Source: Verticiella sediminum (GTDB taxonomy: Bacteria > Pseudomonadota > Gammaproteobacteria > Burkholderiales > Burkholderiaceae_B). From it: a stretch of 64,000 bases of DNA. Shown piece after piece: positions 43,398-53,965 of this stretch; within the stretch, counting starts at the first letter, position 1, and each line of letters starts with the position of its first letter. The translations under genes and the position numbers were made by a program. The stretch covers positions 434,001-498,000 of the forward strand of contig NZ_VLTJ01000039.1 in NCBI RefSeq assembly GCF_007558815.1, written 5' to 3'. The notes beneath the pieces were generated by a model, which searched no databases, had not been told where the DNA came from, and saw nothing but the letters and a program-made list of their open reading frames with translations.

Positions 43398-44951
43398 TCA
43401 GGCCTGGCGCCGAAAGTGCCGCGGACGAAAGCCGGCGAGGAACAGCACGAGGGCATACACCACGGCCCCGCCGGCCACCACCGCGAGCAGCAGGCCGACG
43501 CGCAGGCCGGGCTGGCTCTGCAGGGCCAGCCAGTCGATGCGCGTGTTGACCACGGCCAGCGCCGCGGCCATGGCGGCCACCGCGACCGCCAGGCGCAGGG
43601 TGAACAGCCCCCAACCGGGCGCCGGGCGGTAGATGCCCTTGCGCAGCAGCCCGACGAGCAGGGCGAACGCGTTGCAGCAGGCCGCCAGCCCGATCGACAG
43701 CGCTAGGCCGGCGTGGCCCAGCCACGGCACGAACAGCACGTTGAGCAACTGGGTCACGATCAGCACGCCGATGGCGATGCGCACCGGCGTGCGGATGTCC
43801 TGGCGCGCATAGAAGCCGGGAGCGAGGATCTTCACGGCGAGCAGGCCGGCGAGGCCGACCGCGTAGGCGATCACCGCGCGCATGGTCTGGCTCGCATCGG
43901 CTGCGGTGAAGGCGCCGTAGTGAAACAGCGTGGCCACCAGGGCGTCGGCCATCATGGCCAGCCCGGCCGCCGCGGGAATGCCGGCCAGCAGCATCATGCG
44001 CAGCCCCCAGTCGAGCAGGCCGCTGTATTGCCGGGTATCGCCCGAACCGTGCGCGCGCGCGAGGCTGGGCAGCAACACCGTGCCGAGGGCTACGCCGAGC
44101 AGGGCCGTCGGAAACTCCATCAGGCGGTCGGCGAACGACAGCCAGGTCACGCTGCCGGGAGTAAGCCAGGTGGCGATGTTGGTGTTGATGATGATGGAGA
44201 TCTGGGCCACGGACACCCCCAAGGTCGCGGGCAGCATCTGGCGCAGCACGTGGCGCACGGTCGGGTCGCGCCAGGCCTCGCGTGCGCGCAGGCTCCAGCG
44301 CGGGGCGAGGCCCAGGCGCGCGAGGGCCAGCCACTGCACGGCGAGCTGAGCCACGCCGCCGGCCATCACGCCCACGGCCAGCGCATAGATCGGCGGATCG
44401 TAGCGATCGGCGAGCCAGAGCGCCGCCGCGATCATCGAGAGGTTGAGCAGCACCGGCGTGAAGGCGGGCACCGCGAAGCGCCGCCAGGTGTTCAGCACGC
44501 CGGAGGCGAAGGCCACCAGCGACATGCACACGATGTAGGGAAACATCATGCGCGTCATCCAGACCGCCGCGGAGAAATCTTCGGCGCGCGCGGCGTCGCG
44601 CATGCCGGTCGCCATCGCGCTCACCACCCAGGGCGCGGCCACGATGCCCAGCGCGGCCACCAGCATCAGGGCGAGCGTGAGCAGCAGCGCGACGCGATCG
44701 AGCAACTGGCGGACCGCGGCCTCGTCGCGCTGCTCGCGTGCCGCGCCCAGGATCGGCACGAAGGCTTGCGAGAAGGCGCCTTCGGCGAACAGGCGGCGCA
44801 GCAGATTGGGAATGCGAAAGGCCACCCAGAACGCGTCGGTGAGCGGACCGGCGCCAAAGGCGCGGGCGATGAGCACGTCGCGCGCGAGGCCCGTGATGCG
44901 GGAAAGGAGGGTGAGACCGCTGATGGTGGCGGTCGAGCGCAGCAGACCCAT
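43398..44951 (-). CDS. murJ: lipid II flippase MurJ (MviN)
   Basis: Flips the peptidoglycan precursor across the inner membrane. The start MGLLRSTATISGLTLLSRITG at 44951 gives 517 residues and about 14 helices. The conserved helix-1 region LSRITGLARDVLIARAFGAG and the loop RIPNLLRRLFAEGAFSQAFVPIL are clear family marks. The longer frame adds only a low-complexity leader. The SDR gene upstream is closed off by a terminator at 45043-45071, so murJ has its own promoter. Confidence 0.95.
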   Translation of the reverse strand: MGLLRSTATISGLTLLSRITGLARDVLIARAFGAGPLTDAFWVAFRIPNLLRRLFAEGAFSQAFVPILGAAREQRDEAAVRQLLDRVALLLTLALMLVAALGIVAAPWVVSAMATGMRDAARAEDFSAAVWMTRMMFPYIVCMSLVAFASGVLNTWRRFAVPAFTPVLLNLSMIAAALWLADRYDPPIYALAVGVMAGGVAQLAVQWLALARLGLAPRWSLRAREAWRDPTVRHVLRQMLPATLGVSVAQISIIINTNIATWLTPGSVTWLSFADRLMEFPTALLGVALGTVLLPSLARAHGSGDTRQYSGLLDWGLRMMLLAGIPAAAGLAMMADALVATLFHYGAFTAADASQTMRAVIAYAVGLAGLLAVKILAPGFYARQDIRTPVRIAIGVLIVTQLLNVLFVPWLGHAGLALSIGLAACCNAFALLVGLLRKGIYRPAPGWGLFTLRLAVAVAAMAAALAVVNTRIDWLALQSQPGLRVGLLLAVVAGGAVVYALVLFLAGFRPRHFRRQA

Positions 44952-45042
44952 GAGGCTGTCGGAGGGCGGTCCAGGAGAAGTCCGGTGCAATGCCGGCCCG
45001 GCGGCGGCACCCCTGGGGCGGGCCGGGCCAGCGTGCACCGGG

Positions 45043-45071
45043 AAAAAAGACGCCCGCTAGCGAGCGGGCGT
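45043..45071 (-). terminator. intrinsic terminator of the SDR gene
   Basis: ACGCCCGCT-AGCG-AGCGGGCGT stem at 45050-45071, followed on the minus strand by six T opposite A 45043-45048. Between the SDR stop and the murJ start. Confidence 0.88.
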
Positions 45072-45131
45072 GGGCGGCAGTGTAGCGCGACGCACGCCGA
45101 CTGCGTACTGCCAGGCGGCGTGCGTCCCGGC

Positions 45132-45890
45132 TTACTTGGGCTGCATGCGGATGGCGCCGTCCAGGCGGATGGTCTCGCCATTGAGCATGTCGTTCTCGAT
45201 GATCTGCTTGACGAGCTTGGCGTAGTCGGCAGGCGTGCCCAGGCGCGAGGGGAAGGGCACGCTGGCGGCCAGCGAATCCTGCACTTCCTGGGGCATGCCG
45301 AACATCATGGGCGTGCCGAAGATGCCGGGGGCGATGGTCATGCAGCGGATGCCGGCCTTGGACAGATCGCGCGCGATCGGCAGGGTCATGCCGACCACGC
45401 CGCCCTTGGAGGCGGCGTACGCCGCCTGGCCGATCTGGCCGTCGAAGGCCGCGACCGAGGCGGTGTTGATGAGCACGCCACGCTCGCCGGTGGGCTCCGG
45501 CGCGTTGGTGCTCATGGCCTCGGCGGCCAGGCGGATCATGTTGAAGCTGCCGACCAGGTTGACCATGATGGTCTTCTGGAAGAGTTCCAGCGGGTGCGCG
45601 CCGTTCTTGTTGACCGTGCGCGCCGCCGGCGCGATGCCGGCGCAGTTGACCAGGCCGAAGAGGGTGCCGACGTCGGTGGCCTTGGCGAGCACCGCCTTGC
45701 CGTCGGCTTCGGAGGTGACGTCGCAGTGCACGAACGTCTGGCCCAGTTCCTGGGCGAGCTTCTGGCCGGCTTCGTCCTGCACGTCGGCGATGACGACCTT
45801 GGCGCCGTTCTCGACCAGCATGCGCACCGTGCCGGCACCCAGGCCCGAAGCCCCGCCGGTCACGATGAATACCTTGTTGGCGATTTCCAT
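45132..45890 (-). CDS. short-chain dehydrogenase, 3-hydroxyacyl-CoA dehydrogenase (HSD17B10-like)
   Basis: NAD-dependent SDR of 252 residues. The start at 45890 ([18 protein letters not shown]) has AAGGA upstream. Motifs: [10 protein letters not shown] (cofactor, residues 12-21), [19 protein letters not shown], and the catalytic Ser-Tyr-Lys in [24 protein letters not shown]. The segment [21 protein letters not shown] and the end [14 protein letters not shown] match type II 3-hydroxyacyl-CoA dehydrogenases used in fatty-acid or branched-chain acyl-CoA oxidation. It follows adk by 73 bases. Confidence 0.88.
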   Translation of the reverse strand: MEIANKVFIVTGGASGLGAGTVRMLVENGAKVVIADVQDEAGQKLAQELGQTFVHCDVTSEADGKAVLAKATDVGTLFGLVNCAGIAPAARTVNKNGAHPLELFQKTIMVNLVGSFNMIRLAAEAMSTNAPEPTGERGVLINTASVAAFDGQIGQAAYAASKGGVVGMTLPIARDLSKAGIRCMTIAPGIFGTPMMFGMPQEVQDSLAASVPFPSRLGTPADYAKLVKQIIENDMLNGETIRLDGAIRMQPK

Positions 45891-45963
45891 GTCCCTATCC
45901 TTGTCGTGGCGACCCCGGGCGTGCCCGCACCGGGCCGCCCGGGACATCTCATGCGGATGATTA

Positions 45964-46662
<699 letters not shown>

Positions 46663-46793
46663 CTAGGCAGCCGCGCCTGTCCCTTTTTTATTCTTCCAAC
46701 CGTTATTTTTACGACCGTTAAGAATTACATAACGACATGTTGCCGGTCAAATCATGTTTTTTCATCCGGCCACATCATTCGGCCGTAACGCGA

Positions 46794-47579
46794 TCAGGCG
46801 CCGCCGCCGGCCTGCGCCTGCAGCAACGCACGCACGCGTTCCAGATCCTCGGGCGTGTCCACGCCGGGTGCAGGGGCCGCATCGGTCCGGTGTACGCGAA
46901 TGACGTGGCCGTGCTCGAGCGCGCGCAACTGCTCCAGGGCTTCCCAGCGTTCCAGGTGGCCCGGCGGCAGCCCGGGGAACACCCGCAGGAAGGCCACGCG
47001 GTAGGCGTACAGGCCGATGTGGTGCAGCGCGCCCAGGCCGGGCGCCAGGCGCTGCGCGCCGTCGGCCAGCGCGTCGCGGGCCCAGGGGATGGGCGCTCGC
47101 GAGAAATACAGGGCGCGGTCGCGGGCGTCGCACACCACCTTCACCGCATGGGGCGAGAACAGCGTGTCGGCGCGGCCCACCGGGTGGGCCGCGGTGGCGA
47201 TGCTGGCTTCTGGATCATCGGCCAGCGCCTGCGCGACCGCGGCGATCAGGGCGGGCTCGATGAGGGGCTCGTCGCCTTGCACGTTGACCACGATGGTCTG
47301 CTCGGGCAGCCCGAGCAGGGCACAGGCTTCGGCAAGCCGGTCGGTGCCGGTCGGATGTTCGGCGCAAGTCAGCACGGCCTCGTGGCCGTGGGCGTGCACG
47401 ACATCGCGGATCTCGGCGCTGTCGGTGGCCACGACCACGCGCGCGGCCCCGCTCAGGGCGGCGCGCTGGGCGACCCGCACCACCATGGGCAGGCCGGCGA
47501 TGTCGACCAGCGCCTTGCCGGGCAGGCGCGTGGAGGCGGCACGCGCGGGGACCATGGCGATCCAGCCGGCAGCGCTCAC
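46794..47579 (-). CDS. kdsB: 3-deoxy-manno-octulosonate cytidylyltransferase
   Basis: Activates Kdo as CMP-Kdo for lipid A-core assembly. The 261 residues open [22 protein letters not shown] with the nucleotide-binding PARxxSTRLPGK. [12 protein letters not shown] carries metal ligands, and [11 protein letters not shown] and [12 protein letters not shown] follow as in KdsB. The start overlaps the Trm112-family stop (ATGA). Last gene of the exbB-exbD-lpxK-Trm112-kdsB operon, grouping outer-membrane functions. Confidence 0.95.
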   Translation of the reverse strand: MSAAGWIAMVPARAASTRLPGKALVDIAGLPMVVRVAQRAALSGAARVVVATDSAEIRDVVHAHGHEAVLTCAEHPTGTDRLAEACALLGLPEQTIVVNVQGDEPLIEPALIAAVAQALADDPEASIATAAHPVGRADTLFSPHAVKVVCDARDRALYFSRAPIPWARDALADGAQRLAPGLGALHHIGLYAYRVAFLRVFPGLPPGHLERWEALEQLRALEHGHVIRVHRTDAAPAPGVDTPEDLERVRALLQAQAGGGA

Positions 47580-47776
47580 GGCGTGTCCGCGTCGACGATG
47601 CGGGTGCCCGCCGGTTTGTACTCGCGGGCCTGGTCGACCAGCATGACGGGGATGCCGTCGCGGATGGGGAACGCCAGGCGATCCGCCTTGCAGATGAGTT
47701 CGTTGCCCGTATCGTCGCGATGCAGCCGTCCCTTGCAGATCGGGCAGACGAGGATGTCAAGCAGGCGTTTGTCCAT
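47576..47776 (-). CDS. Trm112-family protein (YcaR/UPF0434)
   Basis: Tiny zinc-ribbon-like protein of 66 residues: [18 protein letters not shown] holds a CPxC pair, [20 protein letters not shown] the rest of the fold. In bacteria it is consistently found between lpxK and kdsB and its role is unclear. The start at 47776 gives the standard N-terminus and overlaps lpxK by 20 bases. Confidence 0.9.
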   Translation of the reverse strand: MDKRLLDILVCPICKGRLHRDDTGNELICKADRLAFPIRDGIPVMLVDQAREYKPAGTRIVDADTP

Positions 47777-48836
47777 GAGGGGGAATATCCAGTGGTAGCT
47801 GTGCACGGGCGGCGAGCAGGCGGCTGTGCAGCCAGTCGACGAAGCCGGGGTCGGTCAATCGGGCCGAAGCGCTGACCGCCCACAGCCGCGGGTCGTGCAG
47901 ATGCCGGCATTTTACGGCGTCTTTCTCGGTGAGCAGCACCGTGTCGGCGGCAAGCCCGGCAAAGGGGTTGGCGGTGTAGTCGTAGTGATCGGGCAGGCTC
48001 AGCGTGATCGCGAGCGGCACGCCGGCCGCACGCAGGCCCGCGAAAAATCGCTCGGGACGGCCGATGCCGGCCGCCGCGGCCACCTTGCCGGCGCCGGCCG
48101 CGAAATCGGCCAGCGCGGCCCGGCGTCCATCCACGAGGCGGGTCGCCTCGTCCGGAACCACGTGCATGCCGGTCTGCCGGGGCCCGTGCGCCGGCACGTG
48201 CGCGGCCGAACCCGCGTTGACGACGATGGCGTCCACGCTGTCGCGCACCGCGGCCGACTCGCGCAGCGGCCCCGCGGGCAGGACCCAGCCGTTGCCGATG
48301 CCGCGTTCGTCCTCGACCAGGATTTCCACGTCGCGCGCCAGCGCCCGGTGCTGCAGGCCGTCGTCGCTCAGCAGCACGTCCACCTCGGGATGGGCGGCGA
48401 GCAGCGCCTGGGCGGCGCGCGCGCGCCGGGGGTGCACGGCGACCGGCACGCCGGCGCTCGCGGCGATCAACGCAGGCTCGTCGCCGAACAGGCGCGGCTC
48501 GAGTTCGCCGGTGCCGACCCGGGCTTGTTCGCCCGATCGGGCGCCGTAGCCGCGGCTGAGCACGCCGGGATGCCAGCCGCGCTTGCGCAGCGCCTGCACG
48601 AGCGCGAGCAGCAGCGGCGTCTTGCCGGTGCCGCCGACGTAGAGATTGCCGACCACGACGACCGGTACGGGCGCGCGGTAGCGGTGCGCCGGGTCGGCGA
48701 GATGGCGCTGGCGCTTCGCATCGGTGTGGCGCCGGACCAGCGCCGAGAGGGGGTACAGCATGTGTGCCAGCAGGCCGCGCCGCAGCCAGGCGCGTTGCAC
48801 GGCGTCGGCCAGGGCGGCGCGTGCGCGCGCGTTCAT
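47757..48836 (-). CDS. lpxK: tetraacyldisaccharide 4'-kinase
   Basis: Phosphorylates the lipid A disaccharide at the 4' position, at the inner membrane. The 359 residues start [17 protein letters not shown] with an N-terminal membrane-associating helix. The P-loop is [16 protein letters not shown] near residues 60-75; [19 protein letters not shown] and [14 protein letters not shown] (catalytic Asp/His pair) are typical, and [10 protein letters not shown] comes late. The start overlaps the exbD stop (ATGA). Confidence 0.95.
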   Translation of the reverse strand: MNARARAALADAVQRAWLRRGLLAHMLYPLSALVRRHTDAKRQRHLADPAHRYRAPVPVVVVGNLYVGGTGKTPLLLALVQALRKRGWHPGVLSRGYGARSGEQARVGTGELEPRLFGDEPALIAASAGVPVAVHPRRARAAQALLAAHPEVDVLLSDDGLQHRALARDVEILVEDERGIGNGWVLPAGPLRESAAVRDSVDAIVVNAGSAAHVPAHGPRQTGMHVVPDEATRLVDGRRAALADFAAGAGKVAAAAGIGRPERFFAGLRAAGVPLAITLSLPDHYDYTANPFAGLAADTVLLTEKDAVKCRHLHDPRLWAVSASARLTDPGFVDWLHSRLLAARAQLPLDIPPHGQTPA

Positions 48837-49249
48837 GGTGCGCTTTGCCGGGTGCCGAAGCTCAGCCGGGCGAGGCCGGCCAGCCTTGCGGCCTGCATGA
48901 CGTCGACCACGCTCTGGTGGTTGGCCTGGGCGTCGGCATACACGACCACCAGGCTGTCCGGCCGGCCGCCGGCGGCCGTGCGCAGGGCTTGCGCCAGGGC
49001 CTGGACGCCGGCCGCCTGCGGCTGGCCGTCGAGCAGGTAGCGCCCGTCGGCGAACACGGTGATGCCGATCTCCGGCGCCGGCGCCTCGCCGGCCTGCGCG
49101 GCCGCGGGCAACTGGATGCCCAGTTCGCCGAAGCGGGTGAAGGTGGTGGTGGCGGTCAGAAAGATCAGCAGCACCAGGAGCACGTCGATCAGCGGGACGA
49201 GATTGATCTCGGGCTCGTCCCGCGGCCGCTGCAGGCGATGGAACTTCAT
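48833..49249 (-). CDS. exbD: ExbD/TolR-family proton-channel subunit
   Basis: Single-helix inner-membrane protein that, with ExbB, harvests proton motive force. The 138 residues have a short cytoplasmic start, EINLVPLIDVLLVLLIFLTATTTF with the critical Asp in the helix (about residue 23), and a periplasmic peptidoglycan-binding-type domain. It overlaps exbB by four bases. No tonB lies here, so the pair may serve Tol-like or lipid transport roles. Confidence 0.9.
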   Translation of the reverse strand: MKFHRLQRPRDEPEINLVPLIDVLLVLLIFLTATTTFTRFGELGIQLPAAAQAGEAPAPEIGITVFADGRYLLDGQPQAAGVQALAQALRTAAGGRPDSLVVVYADAQANHQSVVDVMQAARLAGLARLSFGTRQSAP

Positions 49250-49863
49250 CCGGCCACGCCCTTGTCGTTGGGACGCAGCGCATCGAGCAGGCGCGCGCCG
49301 GCTTGTTCCAGCGCGAGCACGTACTCGCTGACGCGGGCGCGGAACCAGCGCTGGAAGATCAGCGCCGGGATCGCGATCAGGATGCCCAGCGCGGTGTTGT
49401 ACAGTGCGATCGAAATGCCGCGCGCGAGCTGGGCGGGGTCGCCGCCGGTGGGCGACCAGCCGCTGAAGATCTCGATCATGCCGATGACCGTCCCGAACAG
49501 GCCCATGAGCGGCGCGACCGCGGCGATGGTGCCGAGCGCATTGAGGTAGCGTTCGAGTTCGTGTGCGATGCTCCGCCCGGCGTCTTCCATGGCCGATTCG
49601 AGCCGCGCGCGCGGCAGGTGGCGGGCACGCAGCCCGCTGGCGTACAGTCTGCCCAGTGCGCTGGATCGTTCCATGCGCGCAAGCGCGTCGGCCGGAATCT
49701 GCGGGCGCGTGGCGAGCAGGCTGGCCTCGCTCAGCAGGTCGGCCGCCAGCACGCGCGAACGGCGCAGGGCGAGCAGCCGCTCGATGATGAGCGCGAGCGC
49801 GATGACCGAGGTGGCGAGCAGCGGCCAGATCGGCCAGCCGGCGGCTTGGATGATGGACAGCAT
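49246..49863 (-). CDS. exbB: ExbB/TolQ/MotA-family proton-channel protein
   Basis: Three-helix partner of ExbD, 205 residues. First helix AGWPIWPLLATSVIALALIIERLLAL; the conserved block ERYLNALGTIAAVAPLMGLFGTVIGMIEIF and then ALYNTALGILIAIPALIFQRWF make the MotA/TolQ domain. First gene of the five-gene operon ending in kdsB. An inverted pair of DnaA-box-like sites lies about 85 bases upstream. Confidence 0.92.
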   Translation of the reverse strand: MLSIIQAAGWPIWPLLATSVIALALIIERLLALRRSRVLAADLLSEASLLATRPQIPADALARMERSSALGRLYASGLRARHLPRARLESAMEDAGRSIAHELERYLNALGTIAAVAPLMGLFGTVIGMIEIFSGWSPTGGDPAQLARGISIALYNTALGILIAIPALIFQRWFRARVSEYVLALEQAGARLLDALRPNDKGVAG

Positions 49864-49944
49864 GGGCAGGGGCGTCGAGGCGTGGACGACGCCGAAGTGT
49901 AGCGGGTCTGCCGGCGCGGTGCGATGGTTGCCCTTGCGTCCAGA

Positions 49945-49967
49945 CTATCCACATTTTCTGTGGATAA
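49945..49967. promoter_or_regulatory. inverted pair of DnaA-box-like sites between exbB and xseA
   Basis: CTATCCACA (49945-49953, one mismatch to TTATCCACA) and TGTGGATAA (49959-49967, a perfect DnaA box on the minus strand) face each other across five bases. They sit in the 296-base gap of divergent exbB and xseA. This gap also has an A/T-rich stretch (50055-50100) and a -35-like TTGACA at 50108-50113 before xseA. Confidence 0.5.
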
Positions 49968-50159
49968 GGCTGTGGGGAAGCCCGCCGTGCCGCGTATTTC
50001 CTGGCCTCGCCGGCGCTGACGCTTTTGCGCGCACCTCGAAACGGTCCAGATTCAGAAGAAAAATCAACGGGTTATATAAGATTTCCGATTTATGACAAGC
50101 ATGGTCCTTGACATCCAGGTTTTGCGCCGCTGTGGAAAGCTTCTTGCCGGGAGAGCCCG

Positions 50160-51509
50160 ATGAACCCTGGCTATTCGGACACCAGGGTGGCGCCGGAGCG
50201 TCCGCTCAGCGTGTCGGCACTGAATCGCGCGGTGGCCGGTGTGCTCGAGCAGGGCGTGGGGCCGGTGTGGGTCACGGGCGAGGTGTCCAACTTCATGGCC
50301 GCCGCCTCCGGGCACTGGTACTTCACCTTGAAGGACGCGGGCGCGAGCGTGCGCGCCGTGATGTTCCGCGGCAAGGCGGTCAGTGTCGGCTTCACGCCGC
50401 GCGCCGGCGACAAGGTCGAAGTGCGGGCGCGGGTCACGCTGTACGAGCCGCGCGGCGACTATCAGTTGCAGGTGCAGGCCATGCGCCGGGCCGGGCAGGG
50501 CGACCTGTTCGAGGCCTTCCTGCGCCTGAAGGCGAAGCTGGCGGACGAGGGCCTGCTCGATGCCGCGCGCAAGCGCGTGCCGCCGGCCATGCCGCGCGCC
50601 ATCGGTGTGGTGACCTCGCTGCACGCCGCTGCCCTGCGCGACGTGCTCAGCACACTGGCGCGCCGGCTGCCCCATGTCTCGGTGCTCGTTTACCCGACCC
50701 CGGTGCAGGGCATGGAAGCGCCGCCGGGCATCGTTGCCGCCCTGGAGCGCGCGAGCCGCCGCGGCGAGGTCGACGTGATCCTGCTGGTGCGCGGCGGCGG
50801 CAGCATCGAAGACCTGTGGGGTTTCAATCATGAGGCGGTGGCCCGCGCGGTCGCGGCCAGCCCCGTCCCGGTGATCTGCGGTGTCGGACACGAGTCGGAT
50901 TTCACCATCGCCGATTTCGTGGCCGACGTGCGTGCGCCCACGCCCACTGCCGCCGCCGAGCTGGCGGGCGTGCCGCGCGATAACCTGTGGCAGACGGTGT
51001 GCGCGCATGCCTGCGCGCTGCAGGCGGCCCAGGAGCGCCGGCTGGAGCGGCTGGCCCAGCGGCTGGACCGCGCCGCTGGCCGCCTGGTGTGGCCCGGCCA
51101 GCGCCTGGCGCACCAGCGCGAGCGGCTCGAGGCCTGGACGCGGCGCCTGCGCCAGGTTCAGGCATGGCGTCTGGCGCAGTGGGTGCAGCGTGTCGAACAC
51201 GGGCGGGCGCGCCTGATACCGCCCACCCAGCGCGTGGAGCGCGGCCGCGAACGCCTGGAGAGCCTGGTGCGCCGCTTGCAGCGAGCACAGGCATGGCGGC
51301 ACGCCGATCTGCAGCAGCGGCTCGTGGCCACCGGGCAGCGCCTGCGGGTGCTCGGGCCGCAGGAGACGCTGGCGCGCGGCTATGCGATCGCGCGCGACGA
51401 CTCTGGCGCGGTGGTGCGCAGCGCGAGCGCTTTACGCGATGGGCAGCGCCTGTCGCTGGACTTCGCCCAGGGCGGCGCGGACGTCACGGTGGAGGGCACG
51501 CGCGGCTGA
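50160..51509 (+). CDS. xseA: exodeoxyribonuclease VII large subunit
   Basis: Single-strand DNA exonuclease subunit, 449 residues. The N-terminal OB domain (residues 18-110, LSVSALNRAVAGVLEQGVGPVWVTGEVSNF) is followed by the catalytic domain with VVTSLHAAALRDVL, VRGGGSIEDLWGFNHE and GVGHESDFTIADFVAD. Then a long helical region (about 280-400) is built of repeated RL/RRL units, including two copies of a QAWR-containing block. The tail LARGYAIARDDSG is typical. xseB is not adjacent. Confidence 0.95.
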   Translation: MNPGYSDTRVAPERPLSVSALNRAVAGVLEQGVGPVWVTGEVSNFMAAASGHWYFTLKDAGASVRAVMFRGKAVSVGFTPRAGDKVEVRARVTLYEPRGDYQLQVQAMRRAGQGDLFEAFLRLKAKLADEGLLDAARKRVPPAMPRAIGVVTSLHAAALRDVLSTLARRLPHVSVLVYPTPVQGMEAPPGIVAALERASRRGEVDVILLVRGGGSIEDLWGFNHEAVARAVAASPVPVICGVGHESDFTIADFVADVRAPTPTAAAELAGVPRDNLWQTVCAHACALQAAQERRLERLAQRLDRAAGRLVWPGQRLAHQRERLEAWTRRLRQVQAWRLAQWVQRVEHGRARLIPPTQRVERGRERLESLVRRLQRAQAWRHADLQQRLVATGQRLRVLGPQETLARGYAIARDDSGAVVRSASALRDGQRLSLDFAQGGADVTVEGTRG

Positions 51510-51624
51510 CGCAAGGGGGCGACCTGCGCTGCCCGCACCCGGAGTCCGGCGTGCTTGGTGCGTCGGGCCTCAAGCCATGTGCGGCTCCAGGCCCGGGTCC
51601 ATGGCGCGCGTTGACCAGGCCGGC

Positions 51625-52071
51625 TCAGCGCATGGGAATGCCGCGTATCGTGGCACCCGGCTTGAGCCCGCGCTTGTCGAACCAGCCGGCGTTCATCTCC
51701 AGCGCCGTGCGCACGGGTTCGGTGGAGCAGTGGCTGGTCTCGGTCTGCGGCGCCATGTCTTCGATGTTCACGATGGTGCCGTCGTCGCGAAGAAAGGCGA
51801 CCGACAGGGGAATGAGCGTATTGCGCATCCACATGCACTGCGTGCCAGGCTGGCGGAACATGAACAGCATGCCGCGGCTGTCCGGCAGGGATTCGCGGTG
51901 CATGAGGCCGGTCTGCATCTCCTGGGGCGTGGCGGCCACCTCGGCTTCGATCCGGTACATGCCTGCCGTCAGTGCGATGACGGGAAGCTCCGGCCCGTTG
52001 GCGCGGGCCGGAGCGAGGCTGGCACAGGCGAGGCCGAGTGCGAGCGCGGCCCGATACAACCCGCGGCTCAT
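51625..52071 (-). CDS. DUF192 protein, exported
   Basis: Small protein of unknown function. A signal peptide ([20 protein letters not shown], residues 5-24) precedes the DUF192 domain: [52 protein letters not shown] and [18 protein letters not shown]. The length of 148 residues is normal. Its start overlaps the stop of the cold-shock gene by four bases (ATGA), so it is translated from the same message. Confidence 0.88.
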   Translation of the reverse strand: MSRGLYRAALALGLACASLAPARANGPELPVIALTAGMYRIEAEVAATPQEMQTGLMHRESLPDSRGMLFMFRQPGTQCMWMRNTLIPLSVAFLRDDGTIVNIEDMAPQTETSHCSTEPVRTALEMNAGWFDKRGLKPGATIRGIPMR

Positions 52072-52319
52072 GCGGCGGCGGTGATGTTCAGTGCCTGCTT
52101 GCCCTTGGGCCCCTGTATGACTTCGTACGCCACACGCTGACCTTCCTTCAGTGTCTTGAAGCCGGTCATCTGGATGGAAGAGAAGTGGGCAAAGAGATCT
52201 TCGCCGCCGTCATCGGGGGTGATGAAACCAAACCCCTTGGCGTCGTTGAACCATTTGACGGTGCCGGTGGCTTTAGGCGCGCCCGGGTTGGCGGACGATA
52301 CACTGGATACTTCAGACAT
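52068..52319 (-). CDS. cold-shock-domain protein (CspA family)
   Basis: RNA/ssDNA-binding chaperone of 83 residues. The start [17 protein letters not shown] at 52319 adds a 15-residue tail before the domain. RNP1 is [17 protein letters not shown]2 [10 protein letters not shown]. The longer frame upstream is not supported. The gap to tRNA-Met is about 215 bases, compatible with the long leader common for csp genes. It is coupled to the DUF192 gene downstream. Confidence 0.93.
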   Translation of the reverse strand: MSEVSSVSSANPGAPKATGTVKWFNDAKGFGFITPDDGGEDLFAHFSSIQMTGFKTLKEGQRVAYEVIQGPKGKQALNITAAA

Positions 52320-52534
52320 TGACTTGCCTTTAGGCTTGGTGGCGGGAAGAGTTGTTACGGCTGCGAGTGTGCGGCCGGATGAGCATGCGATGTGCCCGCG
52401 CAAATCATCGAAGGGTGCGGCACCGACGTCAACATGGGATTACCCGAGCCCGAGGTCTGCACGAATCTCGCAGAAATTGTTCGACACCCACTACACACCT
52501 CGGAAAATTTGGTCTATAATTGCTTTCTTTCTAC

Positions 52535-52611
<77 letters not shown>

Positions 52612-52792
52612 GAATTCTTTGCGTTTAGTATGCGTCAGGCCATTGCGCTCGTAAAGTAGCCGGGCTATCTCTGCAGTGGCAGAGGTTATATGGCGGAATC
52701 GAGCGCTTTATATATTGAACGGCTGTTCGACGTAGGTTGTGCCGGAACCGCCATCGGCCGACAGTGTAAGCCCCTCATCGAGGGGCTTTTTT
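52612..52792 (+). other. transcribed spacer after tRNA-Met, ending in an intrinsic terminator
   Basis: The terminator AAGCCCCTC-ATC-GAGGGGCTT with six T is at 52768-52792, about 155 bases past the tRNA. Between them is a less GC-rich stretch (52612-52767), including TTATATGG and TTTATATATTGAACGG, with no gene. It could be a long tRNA trailer or contain a small RNA. From 52793 to 52935 I see nothing but the tail of the usp gene's downstream region. Confidence 0.5.
52768..52792 (+). terminator. intrinsic terminator downstream of tRNA-Met
   Basis: Nine-pair stem AAGCCCCTC/GAGGGGCTT, three-base loop, T run 52787-52792. Convergent with the usp gene, which ends at 52936. Confidence 0.9.
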
Positions 52793-52935
52793 GCGTCCGC
52801 GTGTTTTTCGTTCCCGCTGCGCTTACCCCGTTCACCACTTCTTCCAAGGGCCGGCCGCGCGCAGCCAAGCCAGCCCCGTTGGGACGGCCTGCGGCGGGGC
52901 CGTTCCCAATGAGAGCCGACAAGCTGGTATCCCGG

Positions 52936-53784
52936 TCAGTGGCTGAGCATCAGCGGCACCGGGCAATCCTTCAGCAGGGCGCTGGTGAAACCGCCGAAAA
53001 CGAGCTGGCGCAGCCGCGAATGCGCGTAGGCGCCGATCACCAGCAGGCCGGCGTTGCTCGACGTGGCGTGGTGCAGTAGCTGCTGCGCCGCATCGCCCTG
53101 GGCCGTCAGTTCGCGGGCCGCGGCGTTGACTCCGTGGCGCTGCAGGTACGGCACGATGTCCTTGGCGTGGGCGCCTTCGGCGAGCTCCTTGTCGCCCGTG
53201 ATGGTGACGACTTCCACCTTGCCGGCGCCCTTGAGCAGCGGCAGGGCGTCATGCAGGGCGCGCGCGGCGGGCGAGGTACCGTCCCAGCCGACGATCACGG
53301 TGTCGAGCGACGCCTGGCTGGCACTGGGCGGCACCACGATCACCGGCCGCGCGGCGTAGAACATGACGTCGATGAGCAGCTCGCGCTCCATGCCGCTGGC
53401 GTCGGGCGCAGCGTCGATCACGGTGACGTCGTTCAGGCGGGCCCGCGCCTGAACCTTCTCGCGCACTTCGGGCAGGGCGGCGGCGATGATCCGGACATCG
53501 GCGGTGACGCCGGCGGCCCGGGCGGCTTCCTGCAGGGTCTGTTCGGCCTTCTTGGCTGCGGCGTCCTGGGCCTCGTTGTCGTGGCCCACCACGTTCTTGA
53601 CCAGCGAGGCGCCGAACACGTTGGGTACGGAGCGGTGCTGCACCGCCACCAGCGCCTCGATCTGCGCACCGGAGAGCGCGGCGAGAGAGGTGGCCCACTG
53701 GCACGCCGCAGCCGAGCGCGGGGTGTCGGGGTCTTCGTCGGCAAAGCGGTACGTCAGAATATTCTTAGGATAGTCGAGGGGCAT
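52936..53784 (-). CDS. universal stress protein, tandem UspA domains
   Basis: Cytoplasmic stress protein of 282 residues with two Usp folds: an N-terminal one about 5-150 (degenerate nucleotide site) and a C-terminal one about 155-282. The latter starts [21 protein letters not shown] and has the ATP-binding pattern [23 protein letters not shown] at the end. This tandem form is common in betaproteobacteria. Divergent from aroC across 180 bases. Confidence 0.88.
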   Translation of the reverse strand: MPLDYPKNILTYRFADEDPDTPRSAAACQWATSLAALSGAQIEALVAVQHRSVPNVFGASLVKNVVGHDNEAQDAAAKKAEQTLQEAARAAGVTADVRIIAAALPEVREKVQARARLNDVTVIDAAPDASGMERELLIDVMFYAARPVIVVPPSASQASLDTVIVGWDGTSPAARALHDALPLLKGAGKVEVVTITGDKELAEGAHAKDIVPYLQRHGVNAAARELTAQGDAAQQLLHHATSSNAGLLVIGAYAHSRLRQLVFGGFTSALLKDCPVPLMLSH

Positions 53785-53965
53785 TGCACGATCTCCGGGT
53801 ACAAGAAGGCTCTGCGAACGAAGGTCCGCGCTGGAGTTATATCAGATCGCGCCGGCCTGCATCGGTTCCCGTTGGCAGGCGGGCTCGCGCGCAGCGTGCC
53901 GGCGTTGGTGCGATAATCGGCCGCGTCCCCCGTCATCCAGCCGGCACACGACCGGCTTTGCTCCT

